Of a DNA stretch of 64,000 nt, positions 12,541 to 27,500 are shown piece after piece (positions within the stretch are counted from its first letter, which is position 1; the number at the start of each line of letters is the position of its first letter). Location: the NCBI GenBank assembly GCA_000507305.1, contig DF239100.1, positions 219,501 through 283,500 of the forward strand, read 5' to 3'. The translations under genes were made by a program, and so were the position numbers. Source of the stretch: Breviolum minutum Mf 1.05b.01. Lineage: Eukaryota > Sar > Dinophyceae > Suessiales > Symbiodiniaceae. Under the pieces are notes generated by a model that was not told the origin of the DNA, did not search any database, and was given only the letters and a program-made list of their open reading frames with translations.

Positions 12541-15500
12541 GATGATGATGACAGTGATGATGGTGATGATGATGATGATGACGATGATGCAGTGGGTTAC
12601 TTAACCTAGGACGCTACCTAGGACCAATCCATGGTAGCCATTGGTCTCAAATTTGGTTTGCTTGGTGTCCCTTTGCGTTTTTACCGCAATGGAAGACTCC
12701 CCAGAACAAGTCGTTGGCGTTGATCTCTCGGGTCTTGCAAGCGATTGGGAAAGCTGCCGTGCTATTCGAAACTTATTGCTAGAATCTGGCTCGGTTGTTT
12801 TCAATTTGCCTGGGAAGTACCATCCTACTGATTCAGTTGCTGGTGTGGGGGTCAACCTGCCACTCTTGGGGCCCCTTATGCCAAAGCTGTGGGTTTCTGA
12901 TGTCTTTGATTATGGGCAAGTTGGTATGGTGACCATCCCTGCACTTGAGAAACAGTTTCCTGGCAACATCTTGGCTTCTGCAAAACTGACATTTTCTTGG
13001 ATGTTTGATGTTGCCATCTTAATGCAAATACGTTGTGCAAATATAAAGGGACATCACTGTTGAGGGAATCCCTACAATCATATAATTGACAAAAGCCTTT
13101 CCCATTTGTACTGGGTCCAAACTGCCCAGGCTTACTGAATTGCATTCACTTCTTAAGCTTCCGGTGGACCCTCGAAAGTTGAAGGTGGATGCTTGGTTCA
13201 TCAAAAAGTCATGCGTCTTGATCAAGAAGAAGATCACACGTAAGCAATGGCCCAAGGATGCAAACTTTGTGCAACTGATGAAGTTAGTTTTGGGCATTAC
13301 TGATGATTCAAGTTCAAGCGATGGCGGTGAGGAGATCGTGGGACATAAATCAATAAAAACTTTTGATGTTGCATGCCTAGGTCCACAAGATATCTGTTCA
13401 AATTTCTGGTAAGTTTGGTAAAATATATAGTAGTGCAATATGTCATATTTGCTGTATTTGTGAGCTGCCCACCCATCCTACGCTTTCAGAACCTCCTGTT
13501 GAAACATATTCAAGTCTTCAATATCCAATGCCCAACAAAATATATCGCCACTATCGTTATAATGCAGGACGATGGACCTCCAAACCATCCTTCTCTTGGT
13601 GCCCCTGGCGCTCCAATCGCTCTTCCTGACCTTGGCATGGGGGGTAGTGACGCTGTTGTGGCTGTGGAAGGAGGAGGTCATAGTGGTGCTGAACCCGAAC
13701 CATTAGAGGATGTACCGAAAGAACCCGAAGCAGTAGAGGCTGAACCTTTAGAGAACATACCATCAGTTCATCTTGAACATGAGATCCCCGATTCCCAGCC
13801 TGAACCTGAGCTTCCCGATTCCCAGCCTGAACATGAGATTCCCGATTCCCAGCCTGAACATGAGATTCCCGATTCCCAGCCTGAACCTGAGCTTCCCGAT
13901 TCCCAGCCTGAACATGAGATTCCCGAGTCCCAGCCTGAACATGAGATTCCCAGTTCCCAGCCTGAACTACTTGCCTTCCCAGCGCATTGGGATGAAGAAG
14001 AAGAGGAAAACCAGGAGATGGGGGAGGAAGACGGTGGGGAGGGGAGTGAGTATGACCAGTTTACTCCTGCGGACAAAGCCCTTCCTTTGCATCCACCTTT
14101 GCATCCAGTCCCCAAGTCCAAGTCTAAGGGTTGGGTGAATAACGCACCAGAGTCTGAACTTCCAGCAAAGAAGGGTCGTCACTTAAAGCTGGCAATGAAG
14201 AAGTTGGAAGATCTCAAGAGGGAACAGGAGAAGTTGATGCTTTGTTGTGAATAGTATTCCTGCTTTTCCCTTCTATCACCTAGGTACTTGGTTTTTTAGG
14301 CCCCTCAAAACCCACATGTTTTATGGCAAGCTTCCCCAATTTCCAATTTCCTGAGATAAGTTTTCAAGGTTTCTCTTCCCAGCCATCCTAGGAATGCAAA
14401 GAAGGCAGCCAGGGTGCCATCCGGTATCATTGAAATTCAGGATTCTCTGCCTCATTTTGAAGTTGCTGATGAACAAGCTGATACCTTTCTAGTGCCCGAG
14501 CCAGTCATGGATGAAGCAGCCCGCAATACATCTAAGAACATGGAGAAGGACGAGTTGATGGAGAGGTTTGAGGGTACCCCTGGAGTAGAAGCTGAGCCTT
14601 TGAGCCCAGCGCCCAGGCTTTGCTAAGACGAACATTTTTTTCCACCACCAACATCTTAAAATTAATTTCTATACCGATGGACACCCTTGAGCTATGCCCT
14701 CTACCTTGCCATTGGTAGTCATCATAAACTGGTGTCCCTGCACTGGCTTCGCTTCAGGAAAAACCTCTTCTTCGCAGGCAACAGCTTTCTCTCAAACGTG
14801 AAGCAGGTGAGACGAAGGGCAAAGGGAAAGGAAAAAAGGAAAAGGGAAAGGGAAAGGCCGCGGAGGAAAGGGTAAGAAGGCTTCACCCAAAGCCAAGGCT
14901 TCACCCAAAGGCAAGGCTTCACCCAAAGTGAAGGCTTCACCCAAAGCGGAGCCAAAGCGGAAAAGCAAAGCTTCAAAGGCTGCACCAAGTGGGGCTAGCG
15001 CAGTGGGGGATGAGGGCAAACCTAGCAGGGCCAAGAGATCCAAGACTAAGGCTGAGATTGGGGAGGGTGACCAGGAAGACCAGGAGACTCGGCCCGGTTC
15101 GGAAGAAAGATTGACATGGGCCAGAAGAACCCGCCCGAAGAGTGAAGCTGGGGCGCTGAAGTGGGACACTTTGAAGGCTGTGTTTGGCAGGCGCATCCGT
15201 CCATATTTGGCTGCTCCTTCGGCACATGAGGACCCTTTGTTTTGCCTAAATTGTTAAAGTGGAGTTGTTCATATCAGTTGATATCGGGGCATTATTTTCT
15301 AGGATCAAAAGGTCAATTTGCCAATTACATATATTACATTGTTTCCAAACGTGTTTCCAATATTAAAACTTATTTCCCACCGGGCCCCAATCACAACAAA
15401 TCAAAAACCAAACCTGTCAGGATTTCTTTTGGGCGTACTGCTCTAAGCGGTGGGCCAAGAAGGAGATCAGCCAGGACAATGTGTGGGAGGAGACTTGTGA

Positions 15501-18500
15501 AGCTGCATCCCATTATATCGCTAGCTTGGATCGTAAATGTCTTGCAGCATCATACTTGCGCCAATTGAAAGGCCAAGCTTAGATTTCTTGGACCAAACCA
15601 TTCCCCATGTGTCGGTGCCTTTTACTGAGCCCAAATTTTGAAAGGTAGAAGTTACATATTACTTTTTCACACCCTGGGCAATCCATATTATCATAGAAAA
15701 GGTTTAGGTGCCTTTTGGACACGAGGGGGAGTCCATCATACCAACCATTGGACCATTAGAGAAATAGCAAGTGAGTCAGATTCCACTTGCTTTGGGGTTT
15801 CTGTGGTCTGTGGGGCCACGCTCTGAAGTTGACTTGGGCTCCGCTCTTAGGTGCAGGTGTGGTCAGTTTGCGTTGCCTCTTCATTAGTTTCTAACTGCTG
15901 AATTTCTTTGGCATCCTTGAGTGCTATCCCAGTTTTTGTGGATTGGATGTACCCTTTCCTGTTGTAATCACAGGGGATAAAAGCTTTTAACTTTTGAGTG
16001 GATGGCCACACCTCACATGATGGAGCCCTGGTGGCATGCGAGCGGCTAGATCTTTAAGGACGAAAAGCTGTTGCGAGAAAAAGGGTTCTTACTGCAAATG
16101 TCACAAAGTTCAGCATCACATATAGTGTTGTTCTCAACTTGGTACCCCGTTTCAAGACTTCTTTGAATACATCAAGCCTTTAATCCCGGTACTCCTGATC
16201 CATTGAAGCTCCCTTACCCTTCCATCCTCATTAAAAGAGATAAATGATGCAATACAAAAGGCTTTGTTATTTTGTTTTCTCTGGTGATCTTTTTGTCTCA
16301 CAAGAAAAGCGGTTGATCAATCTGACAAAACTCCGAAGCTATAGGTATATCAATCAATTTTTTTGCATCCTGCCCTGCCAAACTTGTCTTGGGGCCCTTG
16401 CTGATTCATAGCAACATCATCATCGCAGCCCAAGGTCACCTTGTGATGGCAGGGCGAGGCGAGGCATGGAAGCGCCGACTCTTGCCCAATGATGAATTCC
16501 TACGTATTCCCGACCCGTTTGATAGCCATAGGTAGCTGAAGAACAGGAAAGCTTCATGAGATGTTGTTCGGGAACAGAATTGGGAATTGTCATAGTGGAA
16601 TCTTTTCCCAGCTCATAAAAAACGCAATGCAAATTGCATCCGGGTTTTTTGGAGGATTTTGGCCACAGGGCACTTGCTAGATTCCCTTCTTTCTTCTGCC
16701 ATGGCGTTGGGCATTGATGCAGCCCGCAAACTGGAAACAGTGGTTAAGCGACTTCATTTTTTAGGTGCCCCTAAGGCAGGGTCTGGATTCTTTTTTTTGT
16801 TGTTCAAAACTGCACATGTGAAAACCCCACTTTTCAATAGCCAAACCTGACTTACCAGCCCTGATTTGCCCTGTCAGATCTTGAGTGCTGCCATAATCCT
16901 TTTGGCGCTATCGTCCAACGTGGTAATCTTTTCTGAGGTGGCTGGGTTGAACAAGTGTGGGGTACAACACGTAAAAACGTCTCCAAAGCCCCCCCCTTCC
17001 ATCCCAATATGATATGACTATATTTGTGATGCAAACTATCAAGAAACATGGCCAAGCAAATGAAATGAAACAACCAGTCTTACAGTGACATGTTTACATA
17101 CAATCATAAATCGATCAATACATGCACGTATGAGGCCTACACCTTCGTAGAACTCTTTTGCGGTGATGCTTGGGTATCTCGAGTTATGAGAGCCTCTGGG
17201 CACCCAACTGCTAGCTTGGATATCCGCCTGCAAAATCCCAAAGAAGGCAAACAAAATGCATTTGATATGCTATCAGATGCCGGCTTTTCGTTTCTTTGGG
17301 TGAATTTTACAAGAACATTTAAAAAACAAGTGCATTTTTTCAACTGGCTTCCCTTTTTTTACAGTAAAGGCTTTTTTATGGCTTTTGTGGGGGACCAAAG
17401 CCATGCTGAAAAAGAATCATTTTGTCAACAAGTTTGGCTTGGTAGTTTGGACTCGGGGGTATCTGTGGCTGCTGTAAGTCACTCATGATGTGGACTGATT
17501 TCTTATACATCTTATACTTTTGAACCCCCTTGAATGAAGTTGAGGTTGGCCCTCATCACCATATTGAATTGTCGAATGGACGAGTGCCTAGTCCTTATTG
17601 GATTACTTTGCAGCTCCTTTGTGGCTATCAACAGGGGTACAAACAGACGCTATCCATTCAGCCCACTGGGGGATGAGTCTTACGAAGGGGTTCGAACAGG
17701 TAACATGCTGACCACACGGAATCTTGGATTTGGAGTGAAGGGACGGGCATGACGTCTTTTGAAGGGAAACCCAGATATGTTGGATTACTTTTGGGTGGTC
17801 AGGGTCCATGTTTGTACATGAGCCAGTTTTATAGGTTGTAGACCCCAGGTTGGTGCTTATCATAATGTTCGAAATTTGAGGATACTAGCTAGTGTAATAG
17901 AATATGGCATCAACACCTTCCTTTCTGAAAATCGATGGATTGCAAAGCACCTGTTAACACAGTATTTCTGGTGTCCATGAAGGGTGTATACTGTATATAT
18001 GTTTAAGTTACGTGGCCGTGGGTCAATCAAATTGACATTTCCTGTTCTCTTCATGGGTGTTCATGCCGTTGTAGCCCAGCCCATGTTGGAATTTGTAATA
18101 TTCCTTAAGGACATGCCTTTTGATCTGGGTTGTGCAAGCTATGGGGGGATGCTTTATCTTGGAGCAACCGAGATCTTCCATGGTGATTTGGCACCCTAGA
18201 ATGAGGGAACTCCTCAAAAGCCTCCCAAAGGCTGGCTTCTTGCAACGTCACAAGAACTGAACTTCAAAGGGCTCTGTGGTGACATCAAAAAATCTGTAAT
18301 ATTCAAAGATGTTTAGCTTGAAAAGCCATTGGCTTTATAATGTCAGGTTTCATATTCCAAAGAACAGGCCCTACTTCAACTTGGAACTTCCACACAGTCC
18401 TGGTCATCTCAAATTGCTCCTGGGAGGCCTGCTTGGTCTACTGGTGGATGCAGCATTTCGGTGGGCTCACCGCAAAGCGCCACCTTGGGATATCCAACTC

Positions 18501-21500
18501 GGAGACCGTGGGTAAATTGGACCTGGGGAAATTGGCTAAGTCAGTTCGGAAGAAGCTGGCATCATCCAAAAGTAAGTCTGCAAGTACCTACAAGTCGAAA
18601 TCTGGACGGCTATCCTACAAGGGCTCGCCATTTCTCAAAGACACGGGGTGGGAACCTTACTTCCTTCATCTTGCAAACACAAATCAGAGTGTATAGATAT
18701 GACACATATCACAGTTGATGTTTCTAGCAGTTGATTTGATCAATATGTTCTGGTTCTGATCTCCTCCTACTCACCCTTCCACAAAAAAATGAATGTCAGG
18801 ATTTATCCTCCTGGTTTTGGCCGTGTCCTACAGAAGCTCCATGGCAGGTTCATCAAACGAAGGGTGGTCAAATGGGACTTGCCTGCTGACATGTTGGAAC
18901 AAAGTTTGGAGGAATTTTTTGGTGCCCTCCCATGGGCTGATCTTTGGCCTGATGCAAACATGACATCGGTCCTTTCATATTTACGTGGTTCTTACCACCT
19001 AAGCATTGGTAATTGGAGACAATTCTTTCCAACTGAACTTTGATCAGTGAACAATTCATTGACCTAACTGTTTGAAAAAAAACAGAGAAATTAATGCTGG
19101 GAAATTCAATGCCGACGTTTGTGGAGCAACTTAAACACGATGTCTGCACATATGGCAAAAAGGAATCTGGAAATCCCGATTTGGCTCATGTTGGGGCAGT
19201 TGGAGGTGAACTGGGGTTAGACGAATTGTTTTCTTTAGTGGACATCCTTTGGAAAGAAACGTCTAGAGTCTAGAATGCAGCGTTCATACGGTTGATGGAA
19301 AAACTCCTGCATTACTTGGGGTGCCTGAACTGTTGGTGTTTTATCCCCTGTATCAAGACTTTTTGGGGCACCCCAAGTATTGCAGGATTTTTTCCATCAA
19401 CAGTAGCATTAAAATGGCATGTATTTGGGATTGCTTGTTTACTTGGTTACTGCGACAAACTATGGTTGCTTCCTAAGAGAGCCACATCTAAATTGAATGA
19501 AATGGGTTTACAGTGCCATTTTGGCATTGAATCTTGCCTGTTTTTATCCAGCGCAGTTGTTTCCAGGGATGGCACGGAAGAGATTATAGATTCAGTTTGA
19601 GACTTTACCAATTTACTGATTTGAGTTAATGTGATTTTGTTAATTTTTAGAGCAAGAATTGCACTTCACACCCGTACCCCAGAGTACGTCCAAAGTACGT
19701 CCAAAGTACGTACAAAGTACGTACTTTGTACGTACCCCAAAGTGTACCCCGTACCAGGGACGTGTTTACCCGTAAAAGGGACGTAAATTGCCGTACAAAA
19801 ACACGTACAAAATACGTACTTTCAAGGATTTCTGGGGACATCCAAAAAGAAAGAATTTATCACACTTTACACTCCAAAAGGGCATTCAAGAGCCTAGACG
19901 GTGTACCTACAGAACATTCTTCCACATCTGTTGACAACCGGATATATTTATATAACATGTTTGTGTATTTACTCTCCTTACAAGGTTACTACATGATATC
20001 TTGTTTCTCAATTCTGCTTAAAATGTTTCTCCTAATTGGGGGCCTCCATGCCTTTCCACACACATCTAAACCATCCCTCCATGTTGGAGCCGTGCCCTGC
20101 TCAAAGTCAACGCTGGAAGCGTGGCCTGCCAGTGGGAGTGATGGGTTTCAAGGGAAAACAAAAGATGCCTTCCAAAGTCCATAGCTGTTCTGAACTTACG
20201 GATGGGTCCAAACAGCTGATGGAAGTCAAAGTGGAAGCTGAGAAAGAGGAAGAGTTAAAGAAACAAATCAAGGATTGGCTTGTTTTGTTTATTTACCATG
20301 TTTTTTGATTTTGTGGTCATCATGTCGCTTTATGCCCCCCTTCACATTTATTGCCCTTTTTTAATGTGGAAGGACTATGAGAAGAAGATAGCAAAGTTGC
20401 AGGCAATGGCACCTGGTCAGTCTAGAAAAACTGGCTCGCAATCCAGCCACGAAACGGTTCCTTGCCAATCATGTTTCAACAACACATAAACCGAACCGTT
20501 TAATATACTTCGTCTATATTTGAATCATATGACTGAGTGCATGTATTTTCTCATGCAACTAGAAGTTCATGACCCTTGGATACTAGTCGGGGGTTCAAAA
20601 TTCTTCTGAGGCTATTGCTGAAGCTGAGACCCAAGAAGCCACTTGTATTTTCAATGAAGTGTCTAGATTGTGTTTGATTTTGATTTGGTGAAGTTACAGT
20701 CTAGTCTTTGTTGTAGTATACCATGCCGGTCTGCGGTAGGTTAGGCCTAAAGTTCCTGTAGCTGAGGCTACCGCAGAAGAGGTTGAGAAAGCGAAGTCTA
20801 CTAGACCCAGAAGTAGCTCAAGTGCTGCAACTGCTGCTAAAGCGAAGGCTAAGAGTAGTAAGCCCCCCCGACATGAACCACCTGCTCAGCCCCGTCAGGC
20901 CAAGACCCAACGCCCCGTGCCAGCTGAGGGGGAAACCGAAACACCTGTGAAATCCCCTCCAAAAAAAGAGGCCAAGGTTCAGATGGAAAAGATTGCCCCC
21001 CGACGTCTCTTTAGCAAGGGACATGACCCTGACCCAGAGAGGCAGATTGATTCACTTAAAAAGGACAGTGTCACCCATGTGTTTGACTTCCCCACATGTT
21101 AGTTAGCGCAAAGCAATATGGTCATAGGATTCGATATGCTTTCTATATTCCATTGGCTCTGCAGGACAATGATGAGCTACGAGACAAGATGGCCAAGATG
21201 CAAGATGCTTTGGCTGCTTTGAATCTTTCCAAAAAAGGAAAAGGTCCTGAAGAGACAACCAAAACCACTGTCCGGCCATCGCCATCTTTGACCAAGCCCC
21301 ATAAAAAAACACCGAACCCGAAGTCTAAGGCAGCCTCCAAAACGTCCAAGTCCAAATCTGCTGATGACGATGATGATGAAGATAGCGCACCTGATGATGC
21401 AAGTGGTGATGATGATGATGATGATGAGTTTCTTTCAGAGGCAGCTAAGAAGCAACGCTTGCGACGGGTGTGTCAGCGCAGTAGTCTGGGAAAGCTTAAA

Positions 21501-24500
21501 GTCCCCGAAAATATACACGAGATGTGGTTGAAGGGCGGCCATACACGTGATGAGCTGTGCAAGATCCTAGAAGAGTCTGGTTGGGATCAGGACCCTTTCA
21601 TATCTTTTTTTGATGTGAACTCTATTAGTTATCCATCCCCCGAATCATGATTCCTTTTTTGAATGGAAATGCAGGACACCTTCATTTCAAAGGTGAAGCG
21701 AACCAAAGAGACCATTGCTAGGAAGGCATCTAAGAAAAAGCGTGGATGGTACACCCAAGAACGCATGAAGACATCTTTGGGCTGGAGCAAGCCACTTGCT
21801 TGCAACATTCAAAGGATTTCACATGGCAACAAGTAGATGTCCTAAAGAGATTTCATACATATCAAAATAGCATATAATAGCAATATTTCTGTATGGAGGC
21901 CCTTTTTTAGATAATCCAATATAACCCCTATCCAAGGTCCTACATCGCTGGTGTCGTGAAGTTTTGTGAGAAGAAGGGCAATGCTGATCGACTGACGAAG
22001 TGACTAATCTTCAAGGTCTTGAAGTACATTAATAGTGACTGAAATTTTAACTTTGAAGTATGAAGAAATATATGTGTCTCCACATTGATTGAATCCTCCA
22101 CTGCGGTTGCACCTCTACTCTTCCAGCTCCTCCAAAATGGTCTTGTATGATTGGACTGCCAAGGCGGGACAAGTACAACAAGAAGATTACCAAATACTAT
22201 GTGGAGATTGACGAGGAGGATGAGGATGTTGATATCGAAGAGGAACGGGAAACGGAGGAGCATTCCATGGATGCCAGGGACTAAGTCTTCGATGACTGCA
22301 TCAACAGGAGTTCTTGTTTAGTAAACTCTATAGTCACTATATTTTTGATAAAGTATAATCGTATATAGTCGTATACAGTATAAATTCATTCTACTTTTTT
22401 TGATTTGTTGGATTCTGTGCAACTCCCTTCACCTGAATTCTTCCTGCTGTATCATCTACCATCCCCATCTCTTGGCCCAGGCGAAGAACATCCTTGCCTT
22501 CAAGCCCAAAATGCTCCATGGTCGTGCACCTTCACCGGAGGTTTCGGACAGTGGTGAGTCTTCGGATGGAAAAGGGAAGCATGCCACAGATGCCTGTGGT
22601 CCTGCACAGGACTCTAAGTTATCAAAAATCATGTAATTGAATTCCACTCATTGCTTTTTGTTGGGAAAAGGCATGTAGTAGAACTTAGAACCTAACTTCC
22701 TCCCAGGAATACATCAACTTCAAGAAGTTCGGTGATGCCCTTTTGACCCGATCTGGTAAAATCACGGAACTTATCGGGGAGCTTGAGGGGTACATGTCAG
22801 AAAACCCAACCAGCTCGGACGCAACACGAGCGAAGAAGCAAAGACCTCAAGACTCAAATGTATATAGTTTTCAAGTTGTGCTTTGATATGTGCATACGTG
22901 AGTCCAACCATCCTGAAATATGGATCCTTTAAACCTTCCAACTCGTTAATTTTTTGAGGTCAATTGAATCTTTGGAGTCATCCCTCTCTATCCTAGAGAC
23001 GGAGTATGAGAAGGTGCAGGCTTTGAAGGCTGATGTTGGCCCCATGCAATCGGTGAAAAAACTTGATGGTTGTTCGGAGTCTATCAAGAAGTCAGGAACT
23101 AAGTGAGAACACCTGCAAACATCAAGCTAAGACAGCAGATTTTCCAACATATCAAACTACCCTTAGTCTTCACTCCCATCTCAGGATGCTGGGAGATGTT
23201 GAGATGCAGATCAAGAAGACCACGGTGGCGTGCCTTCGCCACGCAAAAGATCTTTTGTCCTGGCAGAGGTTCGCAGTTCATCATGTATACTGGCTTCTGT
23301 AAAAAGGAGACTGGTGTTTGACATTGGGGTTTGGGAAGGATAGTCCCCCACATAAACCTAGGTGCAGCAAGGTGACCACGGCTGAAACACTTGGGAAGAA
23401 ACTTGTTTGCAATAAGTTGGGGTGCAGTGTCTACTTTTTCATGAATTTCAGGGATTTTCACTTCCAACATCTGAAAATCTTAGATTCCCCTTCCTTACCC
23501 GAAGCTCTAACTTTTGTGGGTCCCAAATCGTCCCCATTGTTTGGACCCACAAACCAGGGTATCTAGGGCAGCCTTTCCTGACCCAGGAATGTACTCAAGA
23601 AGATGAAAGCCAGCAGTTAGATTGTATCCTTGGTCTGAAACCTGACTGGGAACTGGCCGTTGCCCTACTGATGTGTTTAAAAAACAAGTTAAAGGATGGC
23701 ACACATAAACATGAGTGTTTTCTTTATTCAAGCCATGTTTTGTTGCTATCTAGGAAAGGGCATGTTGATGACACGGCTTTCAGTTTCTCAGCTCTTTGGA
23801 TTTTGATGTCGAGCTTTCCCGTAGGTATAATGTTGGTAAAATTTTCAAGTGTGAGCACTTGAAGGGGTGTGACCACGTGCAAAGCATGTGATGGTTATAT
23901 GTGAAACTTGCTCGACGACAGACTCAAGAAACAACACAGCTGGTGAAAATAATTTGTTCAGCCCCTGTATGGCCGTCTTAAATGTCAAAGCACAAATGAA
24001 AAATATATACTGTCTTCCCCAACCATGCCAGATTCTGATTGGAACGACAACGAGAAGAGCTTGAAGCACTTTGCCCTCATGATTTCACGTGGTGCCCGGG
24101 TCCCTGGAACTCGGCTATGGGGGTTCAGCTTTTAGTCACTGGCAACAACTGCGAGTATATTTCTGCAGCATTTAGCTTTACTTGGAGGAGTCAAAGCAAA
24201 TTAATAAACGTATGTTCACCATATTATGGCCTGGGAAAACATGACAAATCAAATAAACCAACGTTTTGATTGCCAACACAGAAGCTGTGGCCGAAGCTAT
24301 GTTGAAACGGATGGACGCTGAAGCTACATGCGACCAACTGCTGAAAGTTCCAAAGCCCTTGGATGCAAAAAGTTTGAAGTATAGTATCGATCAATGAATG
24401 TTTCCACACTTGAAGTGTTCAACGCTGTATCCCTCTTAAAATGTAGACACTTCTGCTAAGGCTACAGATCTATGAAGATATCATCACAGATCCGACTGAT

Positions 24501-27500
24501 GAAATGCAAATGGAACTATATGCTGATTACTTTTTCAGAGACCTGAATGCCCCAAGCGGTTCTCCTCCAAAGCGGCCAGCAGCACCTTAGCGTGAACATT
24601 CCCAAAGAACAGTTTGCATTTCTCAACCAAAAAGTCAAGATGAACAACATTCTGCATTTTCCCTTTCAATTTTTGCAGCTTAGGAAAAAGAACATGGTTC
24701 TGGGAAGAAAGTGATTACTGAGTATGGCTTGAAATTCGATGCTGCCATTTTTGACTGGAACAGTGTAAGTTCCTATGGGCTTTTGCGCAAATGTTTGAAT
24801 ACAAGCAATTGCAATCCCACTTCTGGCAAGATTTTATCGCACGCCAAAGAACAAGTTGTCAACATGCAACATCACATTGGAATTGGTGTGTGCATTTACA
24901 AAATTGGAGTTACTTCAAACCCCCTTTTGCGTTTTGCTTCTTACCTGGATTTGGGCTACAGCAAAATGTGGCTCATCCATTCTTCTTGTGACTTAGGGCT
25001 TACACATATGCTAGAAGCAGCCCTGATTGCTCTAAATGAAGGCACTGTGGGGTTTAGAAACAAACCATCGTCCGGTGGTGAGGGAGCTTTGAACAGGCGC
25101 AAGCCTGCAAGGCCACCATTCTTTGTTTACGTTGTTGCAGGCCGAGCTGATCAATCCCGATGGGTTGGTTAAACTGCTAGATGGTGACATAATTTGCATA
25201 GCGCAGCGGGTAAGAAAGGTGGGAAAACGCGTGCTTCTGGTTTTCTCTTGATCCTTGAATTTCTTAACCACAAGTCCCCTTAAAACTTTGGTGTCAATAT
25301 GTTCCCCTCACATGAAAGCACCTCATGCAATACATTCCCTTGTTCCTACTCTTTTTGGCTGATCCATTCTGAGGCCGCATGCTGCCATGTGGTGGAGTTT
25401 GCAAAGGACCAGGTGAGTTTGAACCCGAGGGCAAGTGAAGTGTTCAAAAAGTTTGCTGCTATTAGTCCTTCTGATGCTGAAGTTGGTTGCACCCGATTGT
25501 TCCTGAAGTATGGGTACACGTGTCCACTTTCAATTCAAACCGTTGATCTTGGTGGTGGGAGAAGGTTTGCCAAATTTCCCTATGTGACATTGAGTTCATG
25601 GGCCCAATGGTTGCTGAATACCAATCGCATCTGGCGTCTTTTTTGTGGATGCAAGTCATACCCAACAATGAAGCTAGTACTGAGTGAGTTCTGGGAACGG
25701 TACAGAGCGTTGTTTCCTTTTCACGAAGTATTTGAAGCTGGAATCGATCTTTCGGTGAGCATTCCTTTTTACACGCATCAAGACGAAGGGAGGGGTTACA
25801 AACATCAAGGGATTTGGATCTTTACAGTTCATGGATGCCTGGGGAGGGGCACACATGAGTACCTCCGCAGAGGCAAGAATGTGGGTCCCATCAAGTCAAT
25901 GGAGTTTGGCTGCAACTTTATTGGGAATACTTTTAGCACTCAGTTTCTCATCGCTACAATGATGCGGTCAGTGACGTACCGATGTCCTGAAGCTATGAAT
26001 CAAATTGTTGAACTTTTTGCGAAAGATGCAAGAAAGTTAGCTGTTGACGGAATTTCCAATGCTGATGGGTCTTTGAAAATCCACATGATACATTTGAATA
26101 CGAAAGGGGATCTACCAGCACTAGCGAAGCTAGGGGGATTGACCCGGACGTTCAGCCACGTTCCAAGGGCTGGTTCCAGCAAAGCAGCATCGGCTGGCAT
26201 ATGTCATTTATGCCTAGCTGGCCAGGAATCCAACGCTACTCAGGATGCTTACCCCTACGAGGATTTTTCAACAAAGCCGATATGGCTGCCTACTGTTGAA
26301 AAGGTGCTTCCATGGCAGGCTTCTCCTGCCATCCTTGAGGGGGTTTTCCTTGACAGGTCCAATGTAGCAGGCTTCTTTTCTCCTGACATCTGGCACAATG
26401 TCCATCTGGGCGTTGGAAAACATTGGATTGCCAACAGTTTTGTTGAGAGCGTAGAAAGGTTAACGTTTTGGCCAGGGGCATCAGTGGAAAGCAAGTTTTC
26501 ACATTTGACGGATGGTTTCAGACAGTTTTGCCGCAACAATCACATTTCCCCTCACATGGATGAGATTTCCAGGGCAACGATGGGTTTTCCGCAGGGAAGT
26601 GCATGCCCCATTGGTCAATGGTCGAAGGGTTCCGTCACTACGAATTTCATGAAATACTTGGAATCGTTTTGTGACTTACACAAAGATGAAATCAAAGACG
26701 ATGAGGCGATGTCTACCATTGTTTCTTAAAATTGTTTAGCATACCTTTTTCGACCCCAATATTGTGGACAATTGTTTGCTGTATAAATGAGTTTCAAGTA
26801 TATGTTTTATATTTTTTGTAGCTGTCTTGCCTATGCTAAGGCTCGCGGTACCAGGGCCATCAACATTGCGATGCAGTTCATGTACTCGGCAGGGTTCTGG
26901 CTGCCACGTTCAAGAGGGGTGAAGTTGGGTCAGTGGCTTCTAGTTTTTGTTCAGTGCTACGGGCATTGTGCATCGCTATCATTTGCAGAAGCCAAAAACC
27001 GATTTTCTCTCATCCCAAAACTTCATTTCGTACATCATGAAGCCCTCAAACTAGTGGATGCCCCAGAACATTTGCAGTGGCTGGTGTCGCCACTTGCAAC
27101 ATCAGTACAGATTCAAGAGGACATGGTGGGACGTCCCAGTAGATTAAGTCGCAGGGTGGCTGTGCCCCAACTCCATAGGAGAGTTCTTGACCGCAGTCTC
27201 ATAAGTGCTTATAATGCCATTTTGGCGTCGGACAAAGATGAGAGGGGACTCATTTGATATGTAAAGTAAAGTTGCTTTGCATGCTTTTTCATCATACAAC
27301 TTATGATGGCAAACTACTTTAAAAGTGTCTTGGAAGAATGAGACCCTCTGTCAAAAGTCAACGGCTTTGAGCTTGGCACTTCGTGAAGGAAATCGGCTTC
27401 GCAGGAAACATGGGCCGCAGCGGGCTGAGGGGAGCAAGCACCCTAAAACCCCATCAAAAATCAACATTCTGTATGGTTAATTTCAACCAGTACTTCATAT

